NCBI GenBank assembly: GCA_003513855.1
Contig: DOTC01000010.1
Span: 3,765 to 20,186, forward strand
Direction: 5' to 3'
Length of the DNA: 16,422 nt
DNA from: Deltaproteobacteria bacterium
GTDB lineage: Bacteria > Desulfobacterota > Deferrimicrobia > Deferrimicrobiales > Deferrimicrobiaceae
Shown here: piece after piece, positions 1-7,036 of the stretch
Layout: every line of letters starts with the position of its first letter
Numbering within the stretch: the stretch's first letter is position 1
Position numbers and translations under genes: made by a program
The notes under the pieces: generated by a model
Seen by the model: the letters and a program-made list of their open reading frames with translations, nothing else
What the model was told of the DNA's origin: nothing
The model's database searches: none

Positions 1-643
1 TCCCCCCGGGGCCCGGAGGTTCGGCGCTGACCTCGTATCCGGCAAGCCCCTGGTAAAATTGCGCCTCCTTGTCGGGCTGACGCGCCAGGAGGTCCATCCA
101 GAAGAAGTCCATGGGTTCGACCGGCGCGTCCGCGGGATCGCCCGTTTCGGACGTGAGGAGCCCGAACAGTGCCCCTTCGGGGTCGCGGCACAACGCGTAT
201 GTGCCGCGTCCGGCGACCGTCCTGGGAGGGACCACCACCGTCCCGCCGTTCCGCACGACGTAGCGGACGGCGCGGTGGATGTTCTCCACCGACATCAGGG
301 CGATCCAGCGCGCACCGTGAGCCGCACCGTTACGCCGTTTGTGAAAAAATGCCCCGCCGATTGCCGTTCCGCCGTTCTCGATGGCGAGGTAGGACCCCGG
401 GGCCCCCTCCACGGGCCGGAAGCCCCAGCCGAAGACGGCGCCATAGAAACGTTGCGTGGCGGCAAGATCGTCCGTGACGAGATCGAACCAGACGAACTTT
501 CCGGGGATGTACAAGTCCGTGGGGGAAGCGTTCAGGGCCGGCAGGCGCTCGGCTTCTTTCGAAGAACATTCTCCGTGGATGGAAAGAATGCAAAGGATAC
601 CGAGAAGGAAAGGCAAAACCATGAGGGCAACGCGTCGGTTCAT
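1..643 (-). CDS. Secreted VOC (glyoxalase/bleomycin-resistance fold) protein, C-terminus off the window edge
   Basis: The frame is open from ATG at 643 to the window edge, giving 214 residues; the rest lies outside. Residues 4-22 are hydrophobic after an MNRR start and look like a signal peptide or N-terminal anchor; the Cys at 18 and 26 do not sit in a good lipobox. Residues about 48-165 form one VOC module: FVWFDLVTDDLAATQRFY, then GAVFGWGF, and an RDPEGALFGLL ending typical of the fold. A second module begins near residue 178 (MDFFWMDLLARQPDKEAQFY) and is cut. VOC proteins bind metals or small molecules in paired beta-alpha-beta units; no substrate can be assigned and the export signal is unusual for a glyoxalase. 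A GGGAAAG ribosome site lies just upstream. The gene follows the barrel gene 712-1545 on the same strand after 68 bp, so co-transcription is possible. Confidence 0.85.
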   Translation of the reverse strand, partial: MNRRVALMVLPFLLGILCILSIHGECSSKEAERLPALNASPTDLYIPGKFVWFDLVTDDLAATQRFYGAVFGWGFRPVEGAPGSYLAIENGGTAIGGAFFHKRRNGAAHGARWIALMSVENIHRAVRYVVRNGGTVVVPPRTVAGRGTYALCRDPEGALFGLLTSETGDPADAPVEPMDFFWMDLLARQPDKEAQFYQGLAGYEVSAEPPGPGG

Positions 644-711
644 GTTCTTTCCCGTATCGCCGGTGGGCGCTTCAGGCCCATCCTTTTCCTGGTGCCGGTC
701 GAAGACAGAGC

Positions 712-1545
712 CTAATAGTACAGCTTCCCGTACAGCAGCAGGCCCATGTAATCGAATTTGATGTTCCCCACGAAATCGATGTTCGGGTAGTCATCCCCTT
801 TCGCCTCAATATCCACCCTGAAGTTGTTGGTGGCAAGCCCGAACCCGAGGTTCTTCCAGGGCCTGTACTCCACCGCGGTCGTGGAGTCCACCATCGCTCC
901 CTTGAAATCCCCGACCTTCAGGTAGAACAGATCGATGGTCTGCCGCAGAAACCACTTCCGGGTCAGCGCGAAATCGGCCCGCAGACCGATCGCCGGAAGC
1001 GGGGCGGTGATGGACTCCCCCGTCTCCCCGATCCCCGAAGCGGCCACCCCGTACTTGATCGGCATCACGAACACACCCAGACCCGCGGCCAGGTTGACCC
1101 GGTTGTCCAGGAAAAAAGAGTAGTTGTACGCCGCCTTCCAGATCTGCACGTCCAGGAAGCTGTCCACAGTGCTCCCGATGGGATAGACCACATTGTCGAT
1201 TTCGATGTCGCGCCCCAACGTCTTGGTCGCGTCCCGGTTCAGCTGGAACCAGGAGAACTCCGCCTGGTGGCGACGGCTCTTCCCGAAACGGACCGCGGCC
1301 CCAACCCGAAATACTCGGGAGGTGGTATCCAGACCCAGGGCATCCTCGAGATTTACGTCGAACCCGGTTCCCAAATTGCTGAGACCGAGACGAACGTCGC
1401 TGTTGACATCGGCGACGAACCCCCCGAAGGTGACGCTGTACCGCTCCCAGGGCCAGTTCGGGTCCGCGGGGCCCGCGGAAAATGAATTGCGGGGAAACGA
1501 AAGAACGACAAGGATCGCGAGCAGAATGGGAATCGCTCTCTTCAC
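712..1545 (-). CDS. Outer-membrane beta-barrel protein, unassigned family
   Basis: This encodes 277 residues from a GTG start at 1545, preceded by AAGGGGGAAAAACA as ribosome site. MKRAIPILLAILVVLSFPRNSFSA is a good Sec signal peptide with cleavage after FSA. The mature part alternates hydrophobic and polar residues with many Gly/Tyr/Phe: YSVTFGGFVADVNSDVRL, FRVGAAVRFG, HQAEFSWFQL, VNLAAGLGVFV, and a final strand MGLLLYGKLYY ending in an aromatic residue as barrel proteins do. This suggests a roughly 10-12 stranded barrel, but I cannot name a family. It is transcribed away from the barrel gene at 1743 and probably precedes the VOC gene in one transcript. It is not visibly similar to the 1743 protein, so the two are not tandem duplicates. 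Confidence 0.85.
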   Translation of the reverse strand: MKRAIPILLAILVVLSFPRNSFSAGPADPNWPWERYSVTFGGFVADVNSDVRLGLSNLGTGFDVNLEDALGLDTTSRVFRVGAAVRFGKSRRHQAEFSWFQLNRDATKTLGRDIEIDNVVYPIGSTVDSFLDVQIWKAAYNYSFFLDNRVNLAAGLGVFVMPIKYGVAASGIGETGESITAPLPAIGLRADFALTRKWFLRQTIDLFYLKVGDFKGAMVDSTTAVEYRPWKNLGFGLATNNFRVDIEAKGDDYPNIDFVGNIKFDYMGLLLYGKLYY

Positions 1546-1692
1546 TGTTTTTCCCCCTTATCCGTATTGGAAAATCCCTCTTGTCCGGCGCGAGACGGAT
1601 GCATCACAAAAGGTTCGATCCCTTGAGAGGATGCCGACCATTTTGACCCATGGAGGAAACGGAAGATGCGGTTCCCTGTATTTTGGTGATAC

Positions 1693-1719
1693 ATTATCGG
1701 GAATATAAATCGCTGACAA
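1693..1719 (-). promoter_or_regulatory. Candidate sigma70-type promoter for the minus-strand barrel gene
   Basis: On the minus strand TTGTCA (1719-1714) is followed after 15 nt by GATAAT (1698-1693), each 5/6 to consensus; the spacing is shorter than the optimal 17. It lies in an AT-rich patch of the 197 bp divergent region and would give a leader of about 140 nt before the GTG at 1545. On the plus strand TTGGTG (1683-1688) and TATAAA (1704-1709), also 15 nt apart, could overlap it and serve the 1743 gene. Both are pattern matches only. Confidence 0.4.
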
Positions 1720-1742
1720 CCATTTTCGGACGGTGAACCCGA

Positions 1743-2501
1743 TTGAAGAGAAAGATCACCCTGGCTCTGCTTGTGGCCACTGCGGTGATGTCCCTTTCCT
1801 TCGCCGCAGCGGCCGCGGACTCCGAAACCCGCATCGAGCCGTACCTCTGGAGCGCGGGGTTTTCCGGAACTCTCGGCGCTCCCGGAACCGGCCCCGGCCT
1901 GCCGGGAGACATCGTCGATTCGACCTTCGGCGACCTCGTCGGCAACCTGGACATCGCGGGCGGCGGAATGCTCTATGCGGAATGGCGGGGGAACCGCTGG
2001 TCGGTATTCGGGGACTGGACCTACGCGCGTCTCACTTCCCAGGCCGCCTCTCCCATCCCGATCCTGTTTGCAGGCGTGGAGGGAGAACTGAAGGGCCATA
2101 TCGTCCAGGGTGCGGTTGGGTACCGGATCTACGGTGGAGAAACGTCGCGCGTGGACCTGTTCGGCGGCCTGCGCTACTACAACCTGGACCTCGTGCTCGA
2201 TCTGCAGGCCGGCCTGCTCGGGGCCAGGTCGCTCTCCGCAGACGATGGATGGGTGGATGGAGTTGTCGGCGCCCGCTGGGAGTCGGTTCTCGGCGGAAAC
2301 TGGGTCCTCGGGCTCCAGGGGGACGTCGGGACGGGCGGTTCCGATTTCACCTGGCAGGGGAACGGGTCGATCGCCTACCGGTTTTCCTGGTGCTCGATCG
2401 CAGCCGGCTGGCGTCACCTCGAGGTGAAATACGAAAAGTCCGGCATGACACTGGACGCTGCCCTCAGCGGGCCGTACCTCGGTGTTCTCTTCCGGTTCTG
2501 A
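1743..2501 (+). CDS. Outer-membrane beta-barrel protein, unassigned family
   Basis: This encodes 252 residues from a TTG start. The start is forced: an in-frame TGA lies at 1734-1736 and the signal peptide (KRKITLALLVATAVMSLSFAAAAA, cleavage before DSE) begins right at this TTG. The ribosome site is weak (GGTGA). The mature protein opens with RIEPYLWSAGFSGTLG, a common beginning of small barrel proteins, and continues through repeated strands such as GGGMLYAEWRGNRWSVFGDW, VQGAVGYRIYGG, VDLFGGLRYYNLDLVLD, VDGVVGARW and NWVLGLQGDVGTGGSDF, ending on LGVLFRF with the C-terminal Phe typical of proteins assembled by the Bam machinery. Probably an 8-12 stranded outer-membrane protein of unknown role. 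It is divergent from the 712-1545 gene and convergent with the TAXI gene, 45 bp away. Confidence 0.87.
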   Translation: MKRKITLALLVATAVMSLSFAAAAADSETRIEPYLWSAGFSGTLGAPGTGPGLPGDIVDSTFGDLVGNLDIAGGGMLYAEWRGNRWSVFGDWTYARLTSQAASPIPILFAGVEGELKGHIVQGAVGYRIYGGETSRVDLFGGLRYYNLDLVLDLQAGLLGARSLSADDGWVDGVVGARWESVLGGNWVLGLQGDVGTGGSDFTWQGNGSIAYRFSWCSIAAGWRHLEVKYEKSGMTLDAALSGPYLGVLFRF

Positions 2502-2513
2502 CCCCGGGAATTC

Positions 2514-2548
2514 GAACCCACGCACGGCAGGGACATCCCCTCGGGTTC
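2514..2548. terminator. Weak hairpin between convergent genes
   Basis: GAACCC (2514-2519) can pair with GGGTTC (2543-2548), and AGGGA with TCCCCT lies inside. It fills the 45 bp gap between the plus-strand barrel and the minus-strand TAXI gene and overlaps the TAXI stop. There is no T-run on either side, so termination is a guess from position. Confidence 0.28.
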
Positions 2549-3893
2549 AGCGTTTCTGCGGTTTTCTTCCGGCGCCTTCTTTCTCTTGAATTTCCAGGAT
2601 CCGGGTCCGGACGGTGTCGATGTGCATGCGCATGGCGTAGCGCTCCTGTGCGAAGGAAAGAGGAGGCCGGGTGTTGTCGATCTGCCCGTCGATCCAGGAG
2701 AGGCGGTCCAGGTACTCGGACCGGCGGCCCGGGTCGGGATCTCGCAGCAGGTCGGATTCGAGGACCATGAGGTCCCCGTACCAGCGGTAGATGCGGGAAC
2801 GCATCCGCCACCGGTAGATCGGCGGGATGAACTTCATCAGGGGGACCAGGATCCCCAGAACGGGAATCAGCAGCAGAGCCGCGCGGGTGGCGAGGGATGC
2901 TGCCCAAAAGGGAAGGTGGCGATAGAGGAACGGCAGGCCCGACCTGTAGTACCGGATGGCATCCCCGCTCATCGGGATGTCGCCCTCGCGCGGCGCGGGG
3001 AATTCCCCGGCGCGCTCGAAGACGCCATGCCCCCCGTGGACTTTCCTTGCAACCTCCAGCAGGGGACCGATGAGGGCCGGGTGCAGGCTCTCCCGCGCCA
3101 CCAGGAGCGCCACGTCCGCAAGAAGGTTCACTTCCCTGGGGGGGATATCCTCCGCCAGGTCGATGCCGGCGGCAGGCAGCCTGACCACCGACAGGAGCGG
3201 AAAGTGGATCGGGTACGCATCGGCCCTTGGGAAGTCGAGCAGGCGGATTCCTCTCGCGCGCAGGAGATCCTGGATGACGGGAGCTTCCGGCGAGGCGAAG
3301 AAGAACGCCACATCCGCCTCCCCTCCCTTGATCGCCCCTGAAGCGGCCATCCCTCCCAGGTCGAGAAGCTTGGCCGCAGGAATATCAATGCCGCCAGCGG
3401 CGAGAAGTTCCCTGACGACTTTTCGCGTTCCGCTTCCTGGGGCGCCGACGGCAAGCCGCTTGCCTCTGAGCGCCTTCCCGCTGTCGACCGGATCCGTCCC
3501 GCGGGCAAAAACCCACAGCGGCTCATAGTACAGGGCTCCCAAGGAGACCAGGCCGGAGGGATCGGTCCCCTTTGCCGCACCGCCCTGGACGAACCCGATG
3601 TCCACCCGGAACCCGGAATCCTTCATCCGATCCAGGTTCTCCAGGGTTCCGTCGGAAGGAAGGACCTGCAGCGTGATTCCCTTCTGCGCCAACAAGTCCC
3701 GGTAACGTTCCGCGTAGGCAATGTACGCACCGCCCTCGCTGCCCGCGGTCATGACGATGGTGCGCGGAGGACCGGGGCGGACCAGGAAATAGAAGAACAA
3801 CAGGGTGGCGGCGACGACGAGAACCGCCGGCAAAAGGATGAACAGGAGGTACTCCCGGGAAAATTTCGGCTTCTGGCGCCAGATCATCTTCAT
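2547..3893 (-). CDS. TAXI-family TRAP-type solute-binding protein, membrane anchored
   Basis: This encodes 448 residues; ATG at 3893 follows GAGGAAGCC, a good ribosome site. Residues 15-38 form an N-terminal membrane segment that keeps the protein tethered. Residues about 44-300 match the TAXI (TRAP-associated extracytoplasmic immunogenic) binding fold: IVMTAGSEGGAYIAYAERY near the start, DIGFVQGG, GALYYEPLWVFAR, and LRGKRLAVGAPGSGTRKVVREL, the hinge region typical of the family. A second membrane segment lies at 329-352, followed by a basic, helical cytoplasmic tail (YRWRMRSRIYRWYGDL, then about 75 residues). Normal TAXI proteins partner a fused DctQM permease, but none is encoded here. The two-anchor form suggests a sensing or scaffold role instead of simple solute delivery, which is an inference. 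It lies 18 bp after the barrel gene 3912-4919, so the two are likely one operon. Confidence 0.88.
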   Translation of the reverse strand: MKMIWRQKPKFSREYLLFILLPAVLVVAATLLFFYFLVRPGPPRTIVMTAGSEGGAYIAYAERYRDLLAQKGITLQVLPSDGTLENLDRMKDSGFRVDIGFVQGGAAKGTDPSGLVSLGALYYEPLWVFARGTDPVDSGKALRGKRLAVGAPGSGTRKVVRELLAAGGIDIPAAKLLDLGGMAASGAIKGGEADVAFFFASPEAPVIQDLLRARGIRLLDFPRADAYPIHFPLLSVVRLPAAGIDLAEDIPPREVNLLADVALLVARESLHPALIGPLLEVARKVHGGHGVFERAGEFPAPREGDIPMSGDAIRYYRSGLPFLYRHLPFWAASLATRAALLLIPVLGILVPLMKFIPPIYRWRMRSRIYRWYGDLMVLESDLLRDPDPGRRSEYLDRLSWIDGQIDNTRPPLSFAQERYAMRMHIDTVRTRILEIQEKEGAGRKPQKR

Positions 3894-3911
3894 GGCTTCC
3901 TCATATCCTTC

Positions 3912-4919
3912 TCAGAACCGGAGGCCGAACGCAACCCCCAGAAACCCGGCCTGGTCGTAATCCTCCTCGGCGATCCGGTTGCCGGTTTCGTCCTCCAGGC
4001 GCAGCTTGCCCCCCAGCGCCACACCCCCGACCAGGCTGGCCACGGCCCGGGGGCTCAACCGGTAGGACGCACCGCAGAAGAGAGGAAAGGACCGGTCGTC
4101 GCCCACCCCCTCGGGGGCAACGCCTTCCCGATCAAGCCGGAACCGGAGTTTTTCATACCGGCCGCCGAGCGAAAGATCCCAACTGTCGGACACTGTCCAG
4201 CGCAGAATCAGGCCGGGGCCCCGGGTGGCGCCCAGGCCGCGACCGGTTTCCAGGCGGAGGCGGTCGGTGATCTTCCAGTCGATGAGCAGGACGGGGAATA
4301 TGTCGGGAGAATCCTCGATCTGGCTCATCACCCCGATACCCGGCCCGATGGTCAGCCGGTCGCCGAAGCGGTAGGAAAACCCGGCAAAGCCTCCACCGGA
4401 CACCGAATCGCCCAGGGCGGCATCGCTTTCCCCCGCAGTCCGCACCGAGGGGATCACGAAGGCCGTCCAATTCCGGCCGAAGCCCCACCGCACCGGTGTG
4501 CTGACGCGAACGGTATGGACGGTTTCCCAGGGCACAAGACCGGCCATCCCCCGGTCGCCGGAAAAATCGTATTTGTCTACCCCGTAGCCCAGGGCCAGGG
4601 AGACGCTGCGCCGGTAGTCCGGTGCATACGTTGCCCCTCCCTGGAGAAACAGCCTGTTCACGCGGAAATCCCCCCCGCCATCAAGCCCCGCGTCGAACTG
4701 GTGGGCGGCCCCGCCTCGCAGGGAGAGGGACCAACCCCTTTCCGGGACGTACGGACCTTTGCCGCTCCGCGTATTCTGTCCGGAAGCGGGGACCACAGAA
4801 GCAGAGAGCAGGAACAGGATGGAGAGCACCCCCGGGAGGAGCACATCCATCGGGATGGGAGTCCGGGGGTTCAATTCCGACGTTTCTCCTCGATCTCCTT
4901 TCTCTTCACGGGAAGCCAT
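3912..4919 (-). CDS. Outer-membrane beta-barrel protein, DUF6268-like
   Basis: About 335 residues from ATG 4919; a GTG directly before it (4922) is also possible. GAGGT 10 nt upstream favours this start over the Met at 4850, which begins the hydrophobic signal segment MDVLLPGVLSILFLLSASVV but has no ribosome site. The signal peptide would therefore have an unusually long polar leader of about 24 residues. The mature part is barrel-like: WSLSLRGGAAHQFD, RVNRLFLQGGATYAPDYRRSVSLALGYG, FAGFSYRFGDRLTIGPGIGVMSQ, and a final strand GFLGVAFGLRF with C-terminal Phe. The pattern recalls DUF6268 proteins, a family of outer-membrane barrels without known function; the assignment is from memory. Its start overlaps the stop of the LssY_C remnant (TGATG), so it is translationally coupled to it, and the TAXI gene follows. 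Confidence 0.8.
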   Translation of the reverse strand: MASREEKGDRGETSELNPRTPIPMDVLLPGVLSILFLLSASVVPASGQNTRSGKGPYVPERGWSLSLRGGAAHQFDAGLDGGGDFRVNRLFLQGGATYAPDYRRSVSLALGYGVDKYDFSGDRGMAGLVPWETVHTVRVSTPVRWGFGRNWTAFVIPSVRTAGESDAALGDSVSGGGFAGFSYRFGDRLTIGPGIGVMSQIEDSPDIFPVLLIDWKITDRLRLETGRGLGATRGPGLILRWTVSDSWDLSLGGRYEKLRFRLDREGVAPEGVGDDRSFPLFCGASYRLSPRAVASLVGGVALGGKLRLEDETGNRIAEEDYDQAGFLGVAFGLRF

Positions 4920-5209
4920 CACTCAAGGACCTCTACGTGGTCGAGGGGGACCGATGTCTCGCTCAGGAAAAGGACCAGCCGGGACCCGTCGGTGAAATAG
5001 GGGTCCCCGGTCAGGTTTTTCCTCGGGTGGTCGAAATCCGCGCGTCTGACCCCCCCCACAACAGTAAACCGTTGCACGAACCCGGAAGCAAGAAGATCCT
5101 GGAGAAGGGAGACGCGCGCCTCGTCCACGTCCGGATCGATCTTGTGGGTCATCAGGATCGGGGACCCGGTGGTGAATCGGACGCCGATGTCCCGGCTGAT
5201 CTGCCCCAC
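4919..5209 (-). pseudogene. Truncated LssY_C domain, C-terminal fragment of a third paralogue
   Basis: The frame encodes 96 residues, GQISRDIGVRFTTGSPILMT, then HKIDPDVDEARVSLLQDLLA, NLTGDPYFTDGSRLVLFLS, and ends DHVEVLE. This lines up with residues about 315-410 of the 430-residue LssY_C lipoprotein at 8675-9967 (VWVGQISRDIGVKFTTKTPI, IDPYVDEARRYLLEDLA, NLGDDPYFTDGLRVVMFF). The first 300 residues, including signal peptide and lipobox, are missing: upstream of the Trp-Val-Gly-Gln point the frame reads FP then a TAA at 5221-5219. Similarity to the intact paralogue stops exactly there at the DNA level. The frame itself has no stops, so a short cytosolic product from GTG 5209 cannot be excluded, but without a signal peptide it is most likely a relic. 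Its TGA overlaps the ATG of the next barrel gene, so it may survive as a translated leader. Confidence 0.75.
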
Positions 5210-5459
5210 CCACGGAAATTATATAACACCCTTTTTCCCTTTGAAGGGGTGGTAGGGAAAACCGCGGGAGTAGGAGTCCCACTTCGGAATCATTGCAATT
5301 CTTAAGCGGTAGTCATCTACGGCGTCGACATGGCCGAAAAGACGGTGAAAGGAGTTGTCGTGCCGGGAATGATATGTCGTGCGGTGCTCCCCGGGGTCCA
5401 GCTTGGACCGGCCCCGGGGAGCGTCGCACCGTGAGCTCATGCGTCCGGGACCCCGGGGC
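5210..5459. other. Gene-free junction between a small ORF and the LssY_C relic
   Basis: Apart from the hairpins this 250 bp stretch holds no gene I can support. A minus-strand frame runs through it to TAA 5221-5219, in the same phase as the LssY_C relic, and includes RLFGHVDAVDDYRLRIAMIP, but has no recognisable domain. The LssY_C similarity ends at about 5212, so the boundary looks like a recombination or deletion breakpoint. Confidence 0.5.
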
Positions 5460-5463
5460 TCAC
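5379..5463. repeat. Two adjacent GC-rich hairpins
   Basis: GCTCCCCGGGG (5386-5396) pairs perfectly with CCCCGGGGAGC (5412-5422); inside, TCCA/TGGA pair around a GCT loop with a CCGG bulge, and flanking GTGC/GCAC-type pairing extends the stem. Right beside it GTGAGC (5431-5436) pairs with GCTCAC (5458-5463), overlapping the stop codon of the 5460-5810 ORF. No T-run follows, so this is not a textbook intrinsic terminator; it could terminate, stabilise an mRNA 3' end, or be a REP-like palindrome at a rearrangement junction. Confidence 0.6.
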
Positions 5464-5810
5464 TGCTTTTTCCCTTCTTCCGGGTACGGGAAGTCCCGGC
5501 CCAGCGCCTTGCTGGCTTCCTCATAGATCGGGCGCAGCACGTCGTCGACGTTCCAGTAGCCGGAACTCGTGAAGTCGCTGAAGCCAACCTTCTTTTGATC
5601 CAGCCCGTACTCCTTTGCGAAAGCTTTCCGGTCGTCGAGACTCAGCGGTTTTGCTGGAGCGGCCAGCGGCGGTGCCCAGGTGTGGTGGTCGACTTCGGCC
5701 ATGCACACCCGGATGCTGTCCTTGGTGACATTCCAGACCATGTAGTCCTCGGCGAGGCTTAGCGGGCCGTCGTATTTAGCGCGAGTGGGACCACCATCGC
5801 TCTCCCACAC
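5460..5810 (-). CDS. Small protein of unknown function, possibly a C-terminal fragment
   Basis: I do not recognise this protein. From GTG 5810 it has 116 residues; ATG 5741, with GAGGACTAC just upstream, would give 93. Both starts are plausible, and coding-like sequence (PVWESDGGPTRAKYDGPLS) lies before the ATG. It continues AEDYMVWNVTKDSIRVCMAE, VDHHTWAPPLAAPAKPLSLD, KEYGLDQKKVGFSDFTSSGY and ends PYPEEGKKQ. Composition and low-complexity-free sequence look like a genuine folded domain, with no membrane segment or signal peptide. The lack of a convincing start immediately after the stop of the FUN14-like gene (17 bp) and the rearranged region downstream suggest it may be the surviving C-terminal part of a longer protein. 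Two GC-rich hairpins follow its stop. Confidence 0.5.
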   Translation of the reverse strand: MWESDGGPTRAKYDGPLSLAEDYMVWNVTKDSIRVCMAEVDHHTWAPPLAAPAKPLSLDDRKAFAKEYGLDQKKVGFSDFTSSGYWNVDDVLRPIYEEASKALGRDFPYPEEGKKQ

Positions 5811-5826
5811 CGGTCCCGTCCGGCTT

Positions 5827-6285
5827 CTACTTTCTCCGGAAACCGAGGACTCCCCCGACACCGGCCGCGGTGGCGGACGGCAAAAGGGCGACGAGATACC
5901 GTCCCGCACCCTCAACGTTCTTGCCGACCCATGCGGTGGACGAATTCACCACCGACTCGGCTGTCGAACCATCCAGGCCCCACGTAACGAAAAGCCCGAT
6001 CACCGCCAATGCGATGCCGGCGACCAGCGAGGTGAGTTTCATCGCACGCCGGGCAGACCAGCCGATGAAATATCCGCCGAGATAACTCCCGGTGAGAGCC
6101 ATCGTAGCGCGTGCGGCAGGTGACAACCACGAGGCGGTCGCGCCCTTGTCCGGACCGGCTATCCAGTAACCGAGGGAACCGAGGAACAGCGCGCCGGCAA
6201 GCAGCATCGATTTCGAGGTAAAAGGAGACCCTCCCTTGCGCTGTTGCACGATTGAACCAAGGACTTCCTTTGTATCGTTCCCCAT
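5827..6285 (-). CDS. FUN14-family-like small membrane protein
   Basis: This encodes 152 residues from ATG 6285, preceded by GAGGGGAAG, a strong ribosome site; the open frame extends to 6390 but the extra part overlaps aqpZ and lacks a ribosome site. After a polar N-terminus, membrane segments lie near 27-43, 62-78, 82-102 and 128-148. The glycine-rich LTGSYLGGYFIGWSARRAMKLTSLVAGIALAVIGLF and the closing LPSATAAGVGGVLGFRRK resemble FUN14 domains, which carry a G-x-x-x-GY segment followed by KxxKL and end in a Gly-rich helix with a basic tail. FUN14 proteins are known in eukaryotes as a mitochondrial mitophagy receptor; bacterial members have no established role. It lies 52 bp after aqpZ on the same strand and is probably co-transcribed. 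Confidence 0.65.
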   Translation of the reverse strand: MGNDTKEVLGSIVQQRKGGSPFTSKSMLLAGALFLGSLGYWIAGPDKGATASWLSPAARATMALTGSYLGGYFIGWSARRAMKLTSLVAGIALAVIGLFVTWGLDGSTAESVVNSSTAWVGKNVEGAGRYLVALLPSATAAGVGGVLGFRRK

Positions 6286-6337
6286 GATCTTCCCCTCGGC
6301 GGAAATAATCTCCTCGCAATCGGCAGGTCCATGACGA

Positions 6338-7036
6338 TCAGTCTCCCGTGCTCCCGATGAACCGGTAAATGGCAGCGCCAAGAAGTCCACCGATAACAGG
6401 GGCTACCCAGAAAAGCCACAGCTGCGCCGTGGCCCAGCTCCCGACGAACACGGCCACACCGGTACTGCGTGCGGGGTTTACCGAGGTATTGGTTACGGGG
6501 ATGCTGATCAAATGAATCAGAGTAAGCCCCAAGCCGATTGCGATCGGTGCGAAGCCTTGTGGCACGCGCTCGTCGGTCGCGCCGAGAATAATGATCAGGA
6601 ACATCATGGTCATGACCACTTCCGTTAACAGGGAAGCAGATAACGAGTACCCGCCAGGGGAATGCAGGCCATATCCGTTGGATGCAAGGCCCGATGACAC
6701 ATCAAAACCGGCCTTGCCGCTGGCGATGAGGTACAGGACGCCCCCCGCAACGACCGCTCCCGAGACCTGTGCACCAATGTATGGCAATAGCTGGTTCGCC
6801 GGGAACCGGCCACCGGCCCAGAGCCCGATGGAAACCGCCGGGTTGAGGTGACAGCCGGATATGTGTCCGATGGCATAGGCCATCGTCAGGACTGTAAGTC
6901 CGAACGCCAGGGCTACCCCGAGGAGTCCGATCCCGACGTTCGGGAAGGCGGCGGAAAGGACCGCGCTTCCGCATCCTCCCAATACGAGCCAGAAAGTCCC
7001 GATCAACTCTGCAACAGACCTTTTGGCAAGCGACAC
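6338..7036 (-). CDS. aqpZ: Aquaporin Z, water channel
   Basis: This encodes 232 residues, the usual AqpZ length. The start is GTG 7036 with GGAGAGGAG upstream. Six membrane helices and two re-entrant NPA loops are visible: HLNPAVS (NPA at 65-67) and SVNPARS (187-189). The selectivity filter residues Phe45, His175, Thr184 and Arg190 match the E. coli AqpZ set F/H/T/R, which indicates a strict water channel and not a glycerol facilitator. [17 protein letters not shown] near the N-terminus and [10 protein letters not shown] at the C-terminus are typical. The protein equilibrates water across the inner membrane during osmotic change. It is followed by the FUN14-like gene; upstream lies a 314 bp gap with a sulfatase-like relic, so aqpZ probably has its own promoter or is transcribed through from the lipoprotein cassette. 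Confidence 0.97.
   Translation of the reverse strand: MSLAKRSVAELIGTFWLVLGGCGSAVLSAAFPNVGIGLLGVALAFGLTVLTMAYAIGHISGCHLNPAVSIGLWAGGRFPANQLLPYIGAQVSGAVVAGGVLYLIASGKAGFDVSSGLASNGYGLHSPGGYSLSASLLTEVVMTMMFLIIILGATDERVPQGFAPIAIGLGLTLIHLISIPVTNTSVNPARSTGVAVFVGSWATAQLWLFWVAPVIGGLLGAAIYRFIGSTGD

Noticed and set aside
1542..2525. Minus-strand open frame opposite the 1743 barrel gene
   Set aside because: Composition is antisense-like, and the plus strand has a signal peptide and barrel pattern with terminal Phe.
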